Positions 20,532 through 31,250 of a DNA stretch of 64,000 nt are shown here, piece by piece; positions within the stretch are counted from its first letter, which is position 1; each line of letters starts with the position of its first letter. The stretch covers positions 434,001-498,000 of the forward strand of contig JBQQPY010000002.1 in the NCBI GenBank assembly GCA_052258065.1, read 5' to 3'. The notes under the pieces are model-generated. The model saw only the letters and a program-made list of their open reading frames with translations. It was not told the origin of the DNA and did no database searches. The DNA comes from JBQQPY01 sp052258065 (GTDB lineage: Bacteria > Pseudomonadota > Gammaproteobacteria > Enterobacterales > Enterobacteriaceae). Both the position numbers and the translations under genes were made by a program.

Positions 20532-21358
20532 GAGTAGCCTTCACAAGCGGCGTCGGGCAGATATTCAGCCCCTTCCAACCGACGCACTTCGGTCTGCACG
20601 GCGCCGCCCGGCAGCAGGTCAAGATAGCGCCAGCCAGGACCCAGCGTGTCGATGGCGAAAGAGGTGCAGTGTGGTTTAAACTGTACGCAGGTTGAGGGCG
20701 TCGCCAGCACGCGCCGGCCTAGCCAGTCAACATCAAGTTCCTGATGAATGTGGCCACAGAGCAGCGTTTGTGCCCGTGGATGTGGCTGCAGAACGTCTGC
20801 TAGCATATGGGAATTGCGTAGGCTATGCTGATCAAGCCATATACAGCCTGAAGGGAAAGGATGATGATGCAGAACAAGCAGCGTATAGCGCTTAGGGTGG
20901 CTAGCCAGAATCTGTGCTAGCCACTCCAGTTGATAGTCGCTCAATTCACCGTAGGGAACACCGTAAACCTGGCTATCCAGCAGCAGCAACTGCCACTCGT
21001 AGCCCATCAAAACCTGTTTAGCACAGGAGATACCACATTCCGCAAGCACATCAACCATCGCTGGCTGGAAATCATGATTTCCGGGAAGCCAGAGGCAGGG
21101 CGCAGGCAGGCGCCCGATTCCGGCGGCGAAATGACAATAGGCCTGATGCGAGCGATCCTGCGCCAGGTCGCCTGTGGCGACGACTAAATCAAAATGCCTC
21201 TGTTCAGCCTGTACCGCCTTCAGCACCGCACTGTAGCTGCGCAAGGTATTCACCCCGAGTAACTTCTCGTGTTCACCCGCAAACAGGTGAGTATCGGTGA
21301 TTTGTAAAATCCTGATACTGGCTCCATGCGCCACAGGAAGTATCAACAGGCTTTCCAA
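20528..21358 (-). CDS. cpdA: 3',5'-cyclic AMP phosphodiesterase
   Basis: Hydrolyses cAMP and so tunes CRP-dependent regulation. Metallophosphoesterase motifs are intact: DTHLF, GDLAQD, GNHDF, HHHPFPSG and GHIHQE. The frame stays open up to 21415, but the family start aligns with a TTG at 21358 (LESLLILP, E. coli MESLLTLP), which has AAGGA six bases upstream. The extra upstream codons overlap the end of the yqiB relic (stop at 21385-21387 in another frame). From the TTG the protein is 276 residues (E. coli 275). Confidence 0.9.
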   Translation of the reverse strand: MESLLILPVAHGASIRILQITDTHLFAGEHEKLLGVNTLRSYSAVLKAVQAEQRHFDLVVATGDLAQDRSHQAYCHFAAGIGRLPAPCLWLPGNHDFQPAMVDVLAECGISCAKQVLMGYEWQLLLLDSQVYGVPYGELSDYQLEWLAQILASHPKRYTLLVLHHHPFPSGCIWLDQHSLRNSHMLADVLQPHPRAQTLLCGHIHQELDVDWLGRRVLATPSTCVQFKPHCTSFAIDTLGPGWRYLDLLPGGAVQTEVRRLEGAEYLPDAACEGYS

Positions 21359-21384
21359 AAATTGTCCTTGGTTATCGAATCTAC

Positions 21385-21625
21385 CTAACAAACAGGAATC
21401 GCCATGGCACCACATGCCAAAAAATAGCGTAACTAGTACGCAAGGAACTAGTTGATTTGATCTTTATCATTACGTTGATGTAACCCTTTTATTCAAATAA
21501 TCATAACGCGCTTAGAAGCAAAAGATCTGCTGACTGGAACACACTTCCGCAACCATGGCCTCATGGTAGAGGCTGATAATCATCGAGGCTAGACTTTAGT
21601 GTCTGGTTGCAGGCGCAGTCTGAGT
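21385..21625 (-). pseudogene. yqiB: C-terminal remnant of yqiB (DUF1249)
   Basis: The minus strand reads ISLYHEAMVAEVCSSQQIF then, after a stop, ARYDYLNKR. A shifted frame gives LHQRNDKDQIN and LRYFLACGAMAIPVC before a TAG, matching the end of E. coli YqiB ([24 protein letters not shown]). It lies directly upstream of cpdA as expected. The N-terminal half was not recovered. Confidence 0.82.
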
Positions 21626-21689
21626 AATTTTTATAAGCGCTGTGTAGAGAGGCCCGAATGTTTAGTCGGTAGCTAGCGCGATGCATGAT

Positions 21690-22110
21690 TAATCGGCGGC
21701 AGCAGCAACCGGAGAAGCTAGGAAAAATTTGTTTCGCACAACAACATTATTGTAGAGAAATCACCGCATGGAGTTTGCAGAAGCACACCGCAAGTTTTTC
21801 TCAATTGCTGCGCGCTAGGCAAATTGCTCAAGGATTTTTCTTGGCTTAATCATACCACTTAGCAATTCTAGCAGCTAGAGGATCAGGCTACTGCTATAGA
21901 CTGCGATTCGGACTTGCTCCAAAAATATCACCTGATCAAGCCGCGCATCATAGGCTCACAAAAGAACTGCATGTCTGCGCCCGAAGATTTCCCAAATCAC
22001 CGTTTGGCTTATGTTACTATTAAATAGCTGATAGGGTAAAATGCTAAGATTGCATCTTGCAAAGCCGCTATAACACCAGCTCACGAGAAAACATGTTTAT
22101 CACACTCTGG
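21690..22110 (-). pseudogene. nudF: Remnant of nudF (ADP-ribose pyrophosphatase)
   Basis: The minus strand gives MFSRELVL (compare FSREIFERGHAAVLL), VIFLEQVRIAVY (compare VVLIEQIRIAAYD) and LLELLSGMIKPRKILEQFA (compare LLEMVAGMIEEGESVEDVA). The Nudix box GX5EX7REUXEEXGU is not preserved. Position upstream of yqiB agrees with E. coli (nudF-yqiB-cpdA-yqiA-parE). Confidence 0.75.
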
Positions 22111-22480
22111 ATAATATAAAAATTTTTATTATATTTTATGCGCATATATCATAGACTGCAATAGAGATTTACTCCCCAATACTGAGCCTGATTATACACT
22201 TTTCTCGACTAGAGCAATTTTGATCTCTTTTGGTTGATATCTTGCTCATAATAAAAATTATTGCAATATCTATAATAAATTAGCTTAATAGTTTTAGCGA
22301 TAGCATTCCACAGCGAATCAACGTTTCTTGTAGTAGGGTTTCCAAGCAGTGATTTCAGATTGGGAAATGCCAGCTGGATAGGATTGAAATATTGCACTTT
22401 AGCCTCAATAACTTCTCATACACCATCAACCCTATGAGCAATCAAATTATGAATGCATTTATTTTTTCAAATTGGCATAC
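22110..22480 (-). mobile_element. IS481 and IS630 type-B fragments
   Basis: 22110-22260 matches the AT-rich IS481 C-terminal end. 22209-22397 holds a short open frame reading FNPIQLAFPNLKSLL and VDSLWNAIAKTIKLI, the IS630 type-B C-terminus with the usual NPIE changed to NPIQ. It occupies the place where tolC would start in E. coli. Confidence 0.65.
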
Positions 22481-23430
22481 ATGAATTAGAGTTGTAAAGG
22501 GATCGAGTAGCGAGATTTTTAGCCAAAATTTTATAAAAAATTGCCCGCAAGATTGATTAAGTCAAGCGTCATCTTCTCGAAAAATGGCTTTAGTCAATCC
22601 CGATCCGCAAACCGAGCAAACAAGTGTACAGTCGTATTGTGGATGCTGATACCGAAGAACAATTTAAATGCGCTAAGCTACAGAAAGCTACTAGAGATAG
22701 CGGGATAGCAGACCTTGCAACTTGCCTGCCGATAAAGCTACGGAGCTGCAATGCGTCAAAATGATCTCACGTGCAACAGTAATCTGCACACTAAAAACGT
22801 ACTAAAACCGTAGAAAAAGATTAGCTTGGTTATACCGCGGCAGGCTAATGCTAAAGTCGTTTCAGCTATGGAGAACGTGCTGGACGCGCATCGTCGGCCC
22901 TGTCCGCCCGATACATCCGGTAGTTTGCATAAAGCAGATGCTTCGTCAATTAATTGAATACACACGCGTAGCGCTGCCGTTAAGACCCGTGAAATCTATT
23001 CGAAAGGATCACAAATAGAAAGAGCTCGAGGATAGAACAAGAATCGATTGGGCTCATTTTCTTAAGGATATCTCAACGCAATATCCTTACGTATACTGAT
23101 TTGAACTCGTTATAGACAATCTTAACATTCATAGTTCAGATTCGTTGCACTCAACCTTCCCGCCAAATCACACCAAGACTTTACAGGATCCTTTTGCATT
23201 CGTTCATACACCGAAATATGACAGTTGGCTAAACATTGGAAAAATCAAACGCAATGCACCACTTGACCAATGCCTGTATTGACAAGATTGAGATATTGCA
23301 AAGTGAAATCTCTGCTTAGTAGAAACAACGAGACCAGATACACGTCAAGACCGATTGACATTGCATGACTGATAACGCTCGTATCAAGCTTAATCGTCTT
23401 TATCCGTCATTTAATATGTAATGTTATACT
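22480..23430 (+). mobile_element. IS630-family (type A) remnant
   Basis: Parallels 8.88-9.79 kb throughout: a degraded KxVYxRIVDxxA N-terminal region, the TLQLL segment, CNASKxSH, a VLDAxRxPxxPxYPxV-type region near 22870-22930, and a C-terminal end finishing near 23415. Stops in all frames. Confidence 0.65.
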
Positions 23431-24870
23431 TGCCAACGCCGACAAAGAAGAATGCTTATAGGCAAGCATCGATGGCTGCACCTTCATTAAGCTGTTAGAT
23501 ACCTGGCAGTTGCTGTATGGCCAGACGTAGAAAATAGCAAGATAAAAATCGGCACCCGAAAAAATAATAAAGACACTGGAAAGCTCATTGTTAAGAGGCT
23601 GAAAAAATAAACTATTACCTAACACCAAACTTAAAGATTGAGATCGGCTCTTGGCGTTGCTATGTCGCAGTACCGGCGCACGATGGGGAGAGGACAATAT
23701 ACTATGAGGTGAAAAAGTTCATTACGAGCGCTTAAGCTTCATTCAAAATAAAAATGGGGACAAACCAACTCTCTCAACATCGGAAGAGCCGGAGAAGGAG
23801 ATCAAGACTCGCGACACAAGGCCGCTGGTTTAAGCTTTACTATGAAAACTTCTACGAATAGCTCAAACAGGCTAGGCTGTTCCACTATCACGGCTTTAAG
23901 CAGGCTCATGATGAAGGAAGCAAACATTACCGTATTACAGCAGATTCTGGTCATACGAACATTCAGAAAACAATAGTTTATCCTAACCTTTTAACTAATT
24001 ACCTTTAATACGCGGTGACGTTAAATTCGCTCGGCACCGGCTTATCGTTGCGACAACTCTGTCTATATCCCACGGCTAAAAGCTACCTGCAACTGCTTAT
24101 AGCAGTTTCATAATGTGTTGATTTATCAGTAGTTTTACACATACTTGATAAAACATCGTGGGTGAAGTGAAGTAGAGAGGTAATGTGTTATTACTCCGCC
24201 ACACACACCGCTGCATGACTACCACGGCATACCTTATTAGGCGAAACGCTATTAAGCGTAGTTGCGCTAATCGACGTGGGAGTAGATATCACCATCATCG
24301 CAATAGTACTGAAATTGCAGCGCTTTCGCAAATAAAGCCCAAATGCACCGCAAAAAGGCCCGAGCTACATCGATATCGTCAAGGAGCTTAAGAAACTTTT
24401 TAAAAAATTTTTTTAAAAGAGATAATTTTATCGCACTGTATTAAGGGGATGATCTAGCATTGAAATTATTAAATTTCAAATAGGCTGGCTAGCTTCTGAT
24501 GGATGTGATAAACAGCTAACTAGTATAGATAAAATTTCTCTTGATTATGCATTTTGCTCAACTAGTATCAGCAGAGTGCATAGCATTATAGGTGACCTTA
24601 ATGCCGCTACCAAGAAGCGCGATATAAGCGCCTATAAGTCATAACATCGGTTAAATAAATACTGAATTCAGCTACGCGACGTGGCGTATCTTAGCTACGA
24701 CTTGGTGAGCAAACGCCCCTTATGGCTTTTAACACTCTCTAGCGGCGCGCTCATTCACTTGAAAGTCATCTATTTCCAGTGTAGCTTCAATTTGGCGGGA
24801 CCAGAGTATGAAATCAAGAAGTTTTTAATTGATTAATTTATTAACTGTATATAAAAATTATGAATAAACA
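23430..24870. other. Unassigned stretch before ydjM; family-B repeat at its end
   Basis: 23430-24400 has mixed composition and no frame I recognise. A plus-strand frame near 23840-23970 reads LYYENFYE and FHYHGFKQAHDEGSKHY, interrupted by stops. Another near 24230-24320 reads GETLLSVVALIDVGVDITII, hydrophobic. 24620-24820 is a family-B repeat copy. Possibly relics of foreign genes. Confidence 0.35.
24845..24860 (+). promoter_or_regulatory. Possible degenerate LexA half-site upstream of ydjM
   Basis: CTGTATATAAAAATTA keeps the left half (CTGTATAT) of the LexA consensus CTGTATATATATACAG but not the right half (ACAG). In E. coli ydjM is an SOS gene with LexA boxes, so a decayed operator is plausible. 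It is also easy to find by chance in AT-rich DNA. Confidence 0.3.
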
Positions 24871-24888
24871 TAACTATATGTGGCTACT

Positions 24889-25467
24889 ATGACTGCTGGC
24901 GGGCATTTTATCTTTGCTTTAGCAAGCGCTATTTTTGCGAAAAAATTGGAGTTATCACCAGTATTAGCTCAAGGGAACTGGGGCCACATTATTACTGGAG
25001 TAATATTAACCTGCCTGCTTCCAGACATTGATCACCCGAAGTCTTTTTTAGGCCAGCGATTAAAATGGCTTTCTATCCCTATCGCCAAAGTGTTCGGTCA
25101 TAGAGGCATTACTCACAGTTTTGTGGCTATCGCAGGGTGCAGCATGCTGCTTTCTTCAGGATTAGTGTTACCCACTATCATTCCGATAGAGTTTATTTAT
25201 GCCATGATCGTTGGCTATATCAGCCATATTGGAGCTGATATGCTAACACCAGCAGGAATACCGTTATTATGGCCATATCGCCGACGTTTTTGTATACCAA
25301 TATTGAGCCCCAGTAAAAATCCTAAATGGGAACGAATATTTTGTGTATTGGTTCTTATATTTGCTTTTCTATATCCCTTTGACATATCAACAAATAATAA
25401 GTTGTTTATCGCGGATTCTATACAGAATATATCTCAATGGGCACGTAAAAATTTAATTTATAATTGA
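24889..25467 (+). CDS. ydjM: YdjM-like membrane-bound metal-dependent hydrolase family protein
   Basis: DUF457 family inner-membrane protein. 192 residues from the ATG at 24889 (MTAGGHFIF; E. coli MTAEGHLLFS); an in-frame GTG at 24880 would add three. The family motifs are intact: LLPDIDHPKSFLGQRLKW (near residue 45), FGHRGITHS (near 73) and YISHIGADMLTPAGIPLLWP (near 112), with conserved Asp and His that likely bind metal. Several hydrophobic spans. It has no gene neighbours in operon. The biochemical role is not established. Confidence 0.9.
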   Translation: MTAGGHFIFALASAIFAKKLELSPVLAQGNWGHIITGVILTCLLPDIDHPKSFLGQRLKWLSIPIAKVFGHRGITHSFVAIAGCSMLLSSGLVLPTIIPIEFIYAMIVGYISHIGADMLTPAGIPLLWPYRRRFCIPILSPSKNPKWERIFCVLVLIFAFLYPFDISTNNKLFIADSIQNISQWARKNLIYN

Positions 25468-26436
25468 CATTATATATATAATATCATAATCATATATGGC
25501 TCGACTAGTCTTAACAGACTCTATAAAGTGACAAGTTTTTAATGCCGCGCGATCGGGTCACAATAAGGACATGCCTTCACTTGTCTCGAAAAGGTTAAGA
25601 AAATTATGCTAAACCGGCGTATTTATTCTCCTCACTAACGACTGAGAAAAACTTTCACTATTGATAAGCTTTTATTACTGATAAAGTGCAAAAAAAGTCG
25701 AGAGGGCATTCCATTTATTTAAGAGTCATGATTTCTTAACTTCATCGCTCTATCTAAAACAGCCAGAATGCATCAAATACTACTCATGGCATATAAAATT
25801 CACGAGTTTAGTGTTGGTTACTGACCATAGGAAGAATTTAACCTCAACTCTTTTCACAAGACTATCATTTATTAATTTTATCGCGCAATGACACCATCGA
25901 ATTTATTCTTAAATAAAGTGCAGAATAACGAGTTACAGCTTAACGCAGAAAACCTTAAACTAAACAAAAATGAATCAAAAAAATATCTAATTAGATATCC
26001 TCTAAAGTTAAGCTTGCTCTCTACTGAAAAATGAATAAACACTCTGCTAGAGAATGTTAAAAACGCCATAATGGGCACTTTCTATATAATTTATAGAAAA
26101 CATACACCTCGCTACCTGACTATATCTGAGTATCGATTAACTGACGTTATTACTTTAGAGCACTGATACTGCGCCTCTTTATAGCAAGATTGAAAGCTCC
26201 TACAATGCAATACAGCCTCTTGAATATAGCTGATCAACATACATAATAAGGAGGAAATAAAATGAACCATATAAGATTTAAAATCTCATACTCTGACTTA
26301 AAAAATAGTCTAACTATCTATTTTTTAAAATTAAATAATTTATTTAGGATTTCCTACTTTTCGGTAAGATTAAAAATTAGGCTTGAAATAACAGATCTAT
26401 GATTACCAACAAACCTAATTTATAGATCGATAGCAA
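25468..26436. repeat. Intergenic repeat mosaic
   Basis: 25490-25870 shows no gene. 25890-26230 is a family-B copy. 26255-26390 is a family-F copy, next to the 3' end of the MFS gene. Confidence 0.45.
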
Positions 26437-27821
26437 TTACATAGCCTCGAGCTCTACATTACGGGTCTCGCGAGCAAATAGATAAACAATAGAACCAATA
26501 AAAAAAATAAACGAAAATACGAGGAAAGGCATGAATACGATATTTTCAGAAAAATTCTTGCTCTCAATGAAACCCCCAAAAAAATAGGACCAGCAATTTT
26601 AGCTGTAGCACCTATACCATAACTAAGCCCAAGGCAGGTTGAGCGCACCTGATTAGAGAAAATTTCTCCACCAAATGCATTAATAATACCAAATGCACCA
26701 TCGCCAAACATCATAGCTATAAGAATTCCCACAAAGAAAATCCAGCCTGAAGATATAATGTTCAAATTTAAAAAATGCAAAATTGTATTTATCTGCATAG
26801 AGAGTGCTGAAATTATACATCCAAGAGCACCCATCAGACCGAATATAAAGAGTGTTATACGTCTTCCAATATAATCGGAAAGCCATGCTGAAACCAATCG
26901 GCCAACTAAATCTCCCAAAGAAAGTATCATGAATAAATTTGCTACAATATGCATGCTAAAATGGAAAACGTTATTTAATAATACTTGTCCCCATGACTGA
27001 ATAGAAAAACTTCCAAGTATAAAAGAAAATGAACCAATAGCAACAATAGTAAGTTGTTTTGCATAGTGTTTTATTATACTTATATAAGAAATTTTAATGG
27101 ATACATATTGAGGTAATTGCCCAACTTTAGCTACAGGGATACTCATTGCCCATGCGTAAGCTTCACGAGCATCTTTAAAATGTCCTGTAGACACTAAATA
27201 TCGTGGTGATTCTGGAATAAATTTTTTCCATGCCAATAAAATAGCAGGAAGACAACCAATAATTAAAATCCCTCTCCAACCAAGAGGTTCCGCTAAAAAA
27301 CGTGTTACGAATGACCCGAGAAATAAACCCAATGGTACAAACGCTAAAGTCAGACCAGTAAATAGCCCTCTTCTTTTAAAAGGTAAAAATTCTTGAATAT
27401 AAGACACAGAAGTCACATTAATCCCACCAACGGCTACACCCACGCAAACTCGCATGATTGATAAAAATAACCAACTATTTTCAGGGGTTAACGCAGATAG
27501 TCCGGTAAATATTATAAGCAATAAAACACATGAGAAAAATGATTTCTTACAGCCATATTTATCAGCAAGCCATCCCCAAAAAATTGCACCAATGACAGTC
27601 CCTAGTCCCGCTCCAGAGAAGATTAAGCCAGACTGTATTGTATTTAATGACCACCCTTGATCTTGAATCAGTAGAGCAACAACAAAACCGACAAGAAACA
27701 AATCAAAAAATTCAAGAATATTTCCAATAGCAATCATATATATAAGAGATTTTTGATTTTTTGTTAGGGGAGATGAATTCAGTTGTTGTATAGCTGTAAT
27801 TCCTGCTTTCACTAATTGCAT
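26437..27821 (-). CDS. MFS transporter, C-terminus frameshifted
   Basis: Twelve-span major facilitator with the loop 2-3 motif GWLADKYGCKK and PESPRYL in the central loop, typical of sugar- or aromatic-acid-type porters; the substrate cannot be read from sequence. Start ATG 27821 with GGAG upstream. The long frame (455 codons) leaves the family frame at a T7-G5 tract (plus C5A7, 26573-26584) and ends at 26454 with a non-conserved tail. Adding one T restores FFGGFIESKNF through LFARETRNVELEAM and a stop at 26437, a normal MFS ending with an E-T-R motif. Lower GC than the core genes, so possibly acquired. Confidence 0.8.
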
Positions 27822-28541
27822 GCTTGCTCCATTTGTATCTAAAAGAGTATTCCTGGCGACATAAGACCATAGACTTTTAATTTATTAGCAGTTTATGTCT
27901 GATGCCTAATCTATGTAAATTAGATCTGTAATAAAGCAAGTAATTTTTTAACAATATTAAATTATTTCTCGTTTTTCTCTTAAATGATTATGATTATATT
28001 AATGTTTCACTAATACCCATGTCTTTTCTAATTTTAAAATCTAGCTCGCACTTCTTCACGAATCTGAATATCCCTTACTAAGGTTTTAAAAGTCAGACAA
28101 ATATCTATAAGTGTTAAGTTTGAATGTATCAAAATTTTTTAATTTACAGAATTTACAGAGTTTTTCTGTATTCAGTAAACAAAAATTCTCTTCTCTTCTG
28201 CTTATCGAGAAAAAGCACCGAATCTGGGTATTTTTTCTATCTTTCTAGAATCTCAGTAGCGCTTTTATTCAGTATGATAATATTAAAATCACTATTTTTT
28301 GACATGTAAAGAAGCACTGTAAGTATTCTATTTTTCTTATCCTATTTATCTTGAGTATTATTGATTATTTCTTACGAAGACTACTTAAGGACAAAGGCAC
28401 GCGAGAGAGTCAAGTGAGTAAATTCTAAATGAGGCAGACTAATTTTTCTACTGCAAGTTATCGTAAGAGTTTGCTGAGTTCATTGCATGATAAAAATAAT
28501 TAAAAGACTTATCTATACTTTTTTAGGCAGAATGCCACCTA
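27822..28541. other. AT-rich intergenic stretch
   Basis: Contains the MFS gene 5' flank and a short hydrophobic frame at 28124-28309 with no family match. Nothing else recognised. Confidence 0.35.
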
Positions 28542-28823
28542 TTAGTTTTTGGTCAAGCCTGTAAATAGGCTCTCTATTAGGGTTGTCAGACCCCCGTCTA
28601 AGAACAACAAAATTAAACACAGCATGCAGTTTTCCCTAACCTTAACCTTATTTCCTCTAGTGTTTTCTCTAAATTCTATAAACTCTGCAAAACGCCTGAT
28701 CTGAACGGGCCTTTTATCCTTAAAAAGGGTGGCTATATCAATGTGCTTACTACTTAATACATGGTTAATCTTATTACTTATTTTTTCATAAGAGTTATTA
28801 CTAAATTTTTTCTGTATGGTCAT
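28542..28823 (-). CDS. Hypothetical 93-residue protein
   Basis: The frame MTIQKKFSNNSYEKISNKIN to FTGLTKN is complete, with a basic charged N-terminal half (FKDKRPVQIRRFAEFIEF) and a hydrophobic LCLILLFLDGG near residue 70. No family recognised and no strong ribosome-binding site. It is not part of the IS repeats seen elsewhere, and sits in low-GC DNA with other orphan frames, so foreign origin is possible. It may also be chance. Confidence 0.35.
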   Translation of the reverse strand: MTIQKKFSNNSYEKISNKINHVLSSKHIDIATLFKDKRPVQIRRFAEFIEFRENTRGNKVKVRENCMLCLILLFLDGGLTTLIESLFTGLTKN

Positions 28824-29028
28824 CTAATAATATAGGAGTTTAAGTTAACAGTAAGGTTTAATCAATAAATGAATTTAGTTATTATGTAATTTAACCTACC
28901 TGTAAGACTCTTCTTCCAACTAACTAAAAGTATACATCGCGTTACTTTCAGATTAGAATTAACCCCTTTGTTACTATCCTACAATTTTTGTTCTTTTTTA
29001 TTCAATTTCTTCTTCATCTCTTCATATT

Positions 29029-29220
29029 CTATAAATCTTGTAGCATCAGATAATGTTGCCTCTGTTTTATGTCTGTCAACTTAGCGGCACGCTGTGTAGC
29101 CCAGAATATCTTTAACACCTGCTCAATGGGGAGATGATCTGATACATGCCGAAAACCTAACGTACGGGCAAGACTGTCTGATACAGCTTCACTAAGAAAA
29201 CTATCAAAGGTTTCAATCAC
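29029..29220 (-). CDS. Hypothetical 63-residue protein
   Basis: A short soluble-looking frame (MIETFDSFLSEAVSDSLART; LPIEQVLKIFWATQRAAKL). Amino-acid composition looks protein-like rather than random AT-rich translation. No family recognised. It may be an N-terminal fragment of a larger lost gene, because the sequence beyond its stop shows no continuing homologue I know. Confidence 0.35.
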   Translation of the reverse strand: MIETFDSFLSEAVSDSLARTLGFRHVSDHLPIEQVLKIFWATQRAAKLTDIKQRQHYLMLQDL

Positions 29221-29967
29221 TGAAAACCTAGCGTTTTTATTTTATCAAGCGAGACATCTTGTCTTCCCTATATTGAGTTGAGCTGATTTGAATAGCATAA
29301 TATGCTATATTATATAATGGTTTCTAGTGAAATAAAATCGCTGCGCTGCATTTTATGATCACGATCAGTTAGCGGAATGCCAAAGAACAGGCCTGTAGTA
29401 ACTCAATGCAGTAAATTCAGCATCTCGCTACGAATATATTTAACTCAACCTAATTACTAGGCTAATCTCTTTTGAGAGATAGCTCTAGCCACTCAAATTG
29501 AAGCTTATAATATCCAGCTTATAACAATCCGAAAACCGAAAGACACTTGGCCTTCTCTCAGCAAAGCTTGGTTTAGTAACTTAGATAAAATATAAATTTA
29601 TAGATATTCTCGTATTATTTGAGCGGATAAGTATCCGGTAACATTTTCTACTGTACTAGTCAAAGGGAAAATAAATTTTTTGTAAATGGTGATACTTGCA
29701 AACTTTCAGATATTGATGAGCCACGAGCCTTTAAACTATTTATGGCCATATCGTTATACACATATTTTGCCCGTTTCATTACTTTACTTCGCATCCCACC
29801 AATCAAGACATTTTAACCATCTTATTGGTTTTAGATACCTGACTTTCACTTCAAAATAAGCATAAATCATTTATCACTAAATTAGTAATAACTGTGTACA
29901 ACTGTATGATGTATAGCACTCAATGTTTTTGTGGCTAAATTAAAAGATCTAACGTCATTACTTACCG

Positions 29968-30204
29968 ATGCTCAATATCAACATAATGGAGATTCTTAAA
30001 AAGCTGGATTACTGCCTTCTGATTGATAAAATTAGCAATCTCTATGCGCATCTCGCACGCTCGGAAGAGGCAATTCTTTCAGAAGCTGAATGGAAAAATC
30101 ATACTGCAGAATCAATTAATAACCAATTAAATTCATTAAAAATTTTACGAGGCGTTGCAGAATTTCTCATTACTTTGATCTCACTATCGCCTTTACCTTC
30201 GTAG
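29968..30204 (+). CDS. Hypothetical 78-residue protein
   Basis: The frame MLNINIMEILKKLDYCLLID ... ARSEEAILSEAEWKNHTAES ... ends in a hydrophobic stretch (EFLITLISLSPLPS). Balanced charge and helical periodicity suggest former coding sequence; no family recognised. A second start at residue 7 is possible. Confidence 0.35.
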   Translation: MLNINIMEILKKLDYCLLIDKISNLYAHLARSEEAILSEAEWKNHTAESINNQLNSLKILRGVAEFLITLISLSPLPS

Positions 30205-30900
30205 AGACACAGAGTATGGCTTAACCCTATAAGTTACACTTTTTTGCTAAGGAATAATCGGTATTAATATCTTCTTTATGAGAAGTAAGCTTTATCGTGA
30301 TTCATACAATACAGTACGCTCAACAAAACTTTACATTCTTAAAAAAGTTACTGATAAATTTATCAATACGCATTATTCTCCTTTATTGTTTATATTGCTT
30401 GTCACATTTCTTTTAGCGGTGCTATAAGCACTTCTAACTACTCTGAAAATATAAAACTTGATTAGCGCCTTAACTTTTATAATCTAAAAGCATGATTACT
30501 TTTATAATGGCACATTTGATGGACACTCAATTGTGAGAACTATTTTATCTTATTGCTACACTATGCCGCTGATAAAACATCGGGTGATAACCCCTTTATT
30601 CTTAAGAACATTATCTATGTGCATCATTCCGTTTTTGGCTGGATTAAAGCTAATAATTAGCATTCAAAGATATCTAATTGAAACATATTTTTATAGTTTT
30701 CCTTTAAACCAGCTTATGATGGAATGTATTGTTTTGTTGTTATTTATGCGGCTAGATTTAATAAATTCTTCCTCAGAATCTTACCTGCATTTATCGTACT
30801 CTTGATTATAATTCTACTCTTCTATCTCATTCAATAAATATATACTAGCAATGTTAACGCATTAAATATCAACACCGCGCTCATAATTTTCACATTCGTT
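30205..30900. other. AT-rich stretch with a hydrophobic open frame
   Basis: A frame at 30533-30805 (90 codons) is strongly hydrophobic (FLRTLSMCIIPFLAGLKLII, LMMECIVLLLFMRLDL) and could be a remnant of a membrane protein or a chance AT-rich frame. Nothing else recognised. Confidence 0.3.
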
Positions 30901-30939
30901 TTCACTCTCACACTTGCTTAGCTATATTATAAAATAATA

Positions 30940-31250
30940 AATTAATATCGCGAATAATCAGATTGATTAAAGCGAGCAGCTCTATACGCGCATCTGCGGA
31001 TAGATATTAAATAATTTCTGCTACGTTTTTATATTCGGTCTCATGCACAATACTTAAATCCCATAGAGAGGAGTTTTTACAAGTCAAAATCACTGCTTAG
31101 AAAATCTTCAGTAAAACCGTTAATTCGATATTAAATACAAATTCTCAAGCTCTTTAGTTAATTTTTAATAAAGATTACTATAATTTTTATCGCATCGAGA
31201 CATAAACCGAAATAGATGAAAGCACTCTAGTGTCTACTGGCTTCCTAACG
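30940..31250 (+). mobile_element. IS630-family (type B) fragment
   Basis: Parallels 8.28-8.6 and 59.7-60.0 kb, including the decayed region corresponding to the LRKxxERTxDxxWN segment. Stops in all frames. Confidence 0.5.

Noticed and set aside
28124..28309. Possible 61-residue membrane protein
   Set aside because: Phe/Ser/Leu-rich translation of AT-rich DNA with no ribosome-binding site; probably chance.
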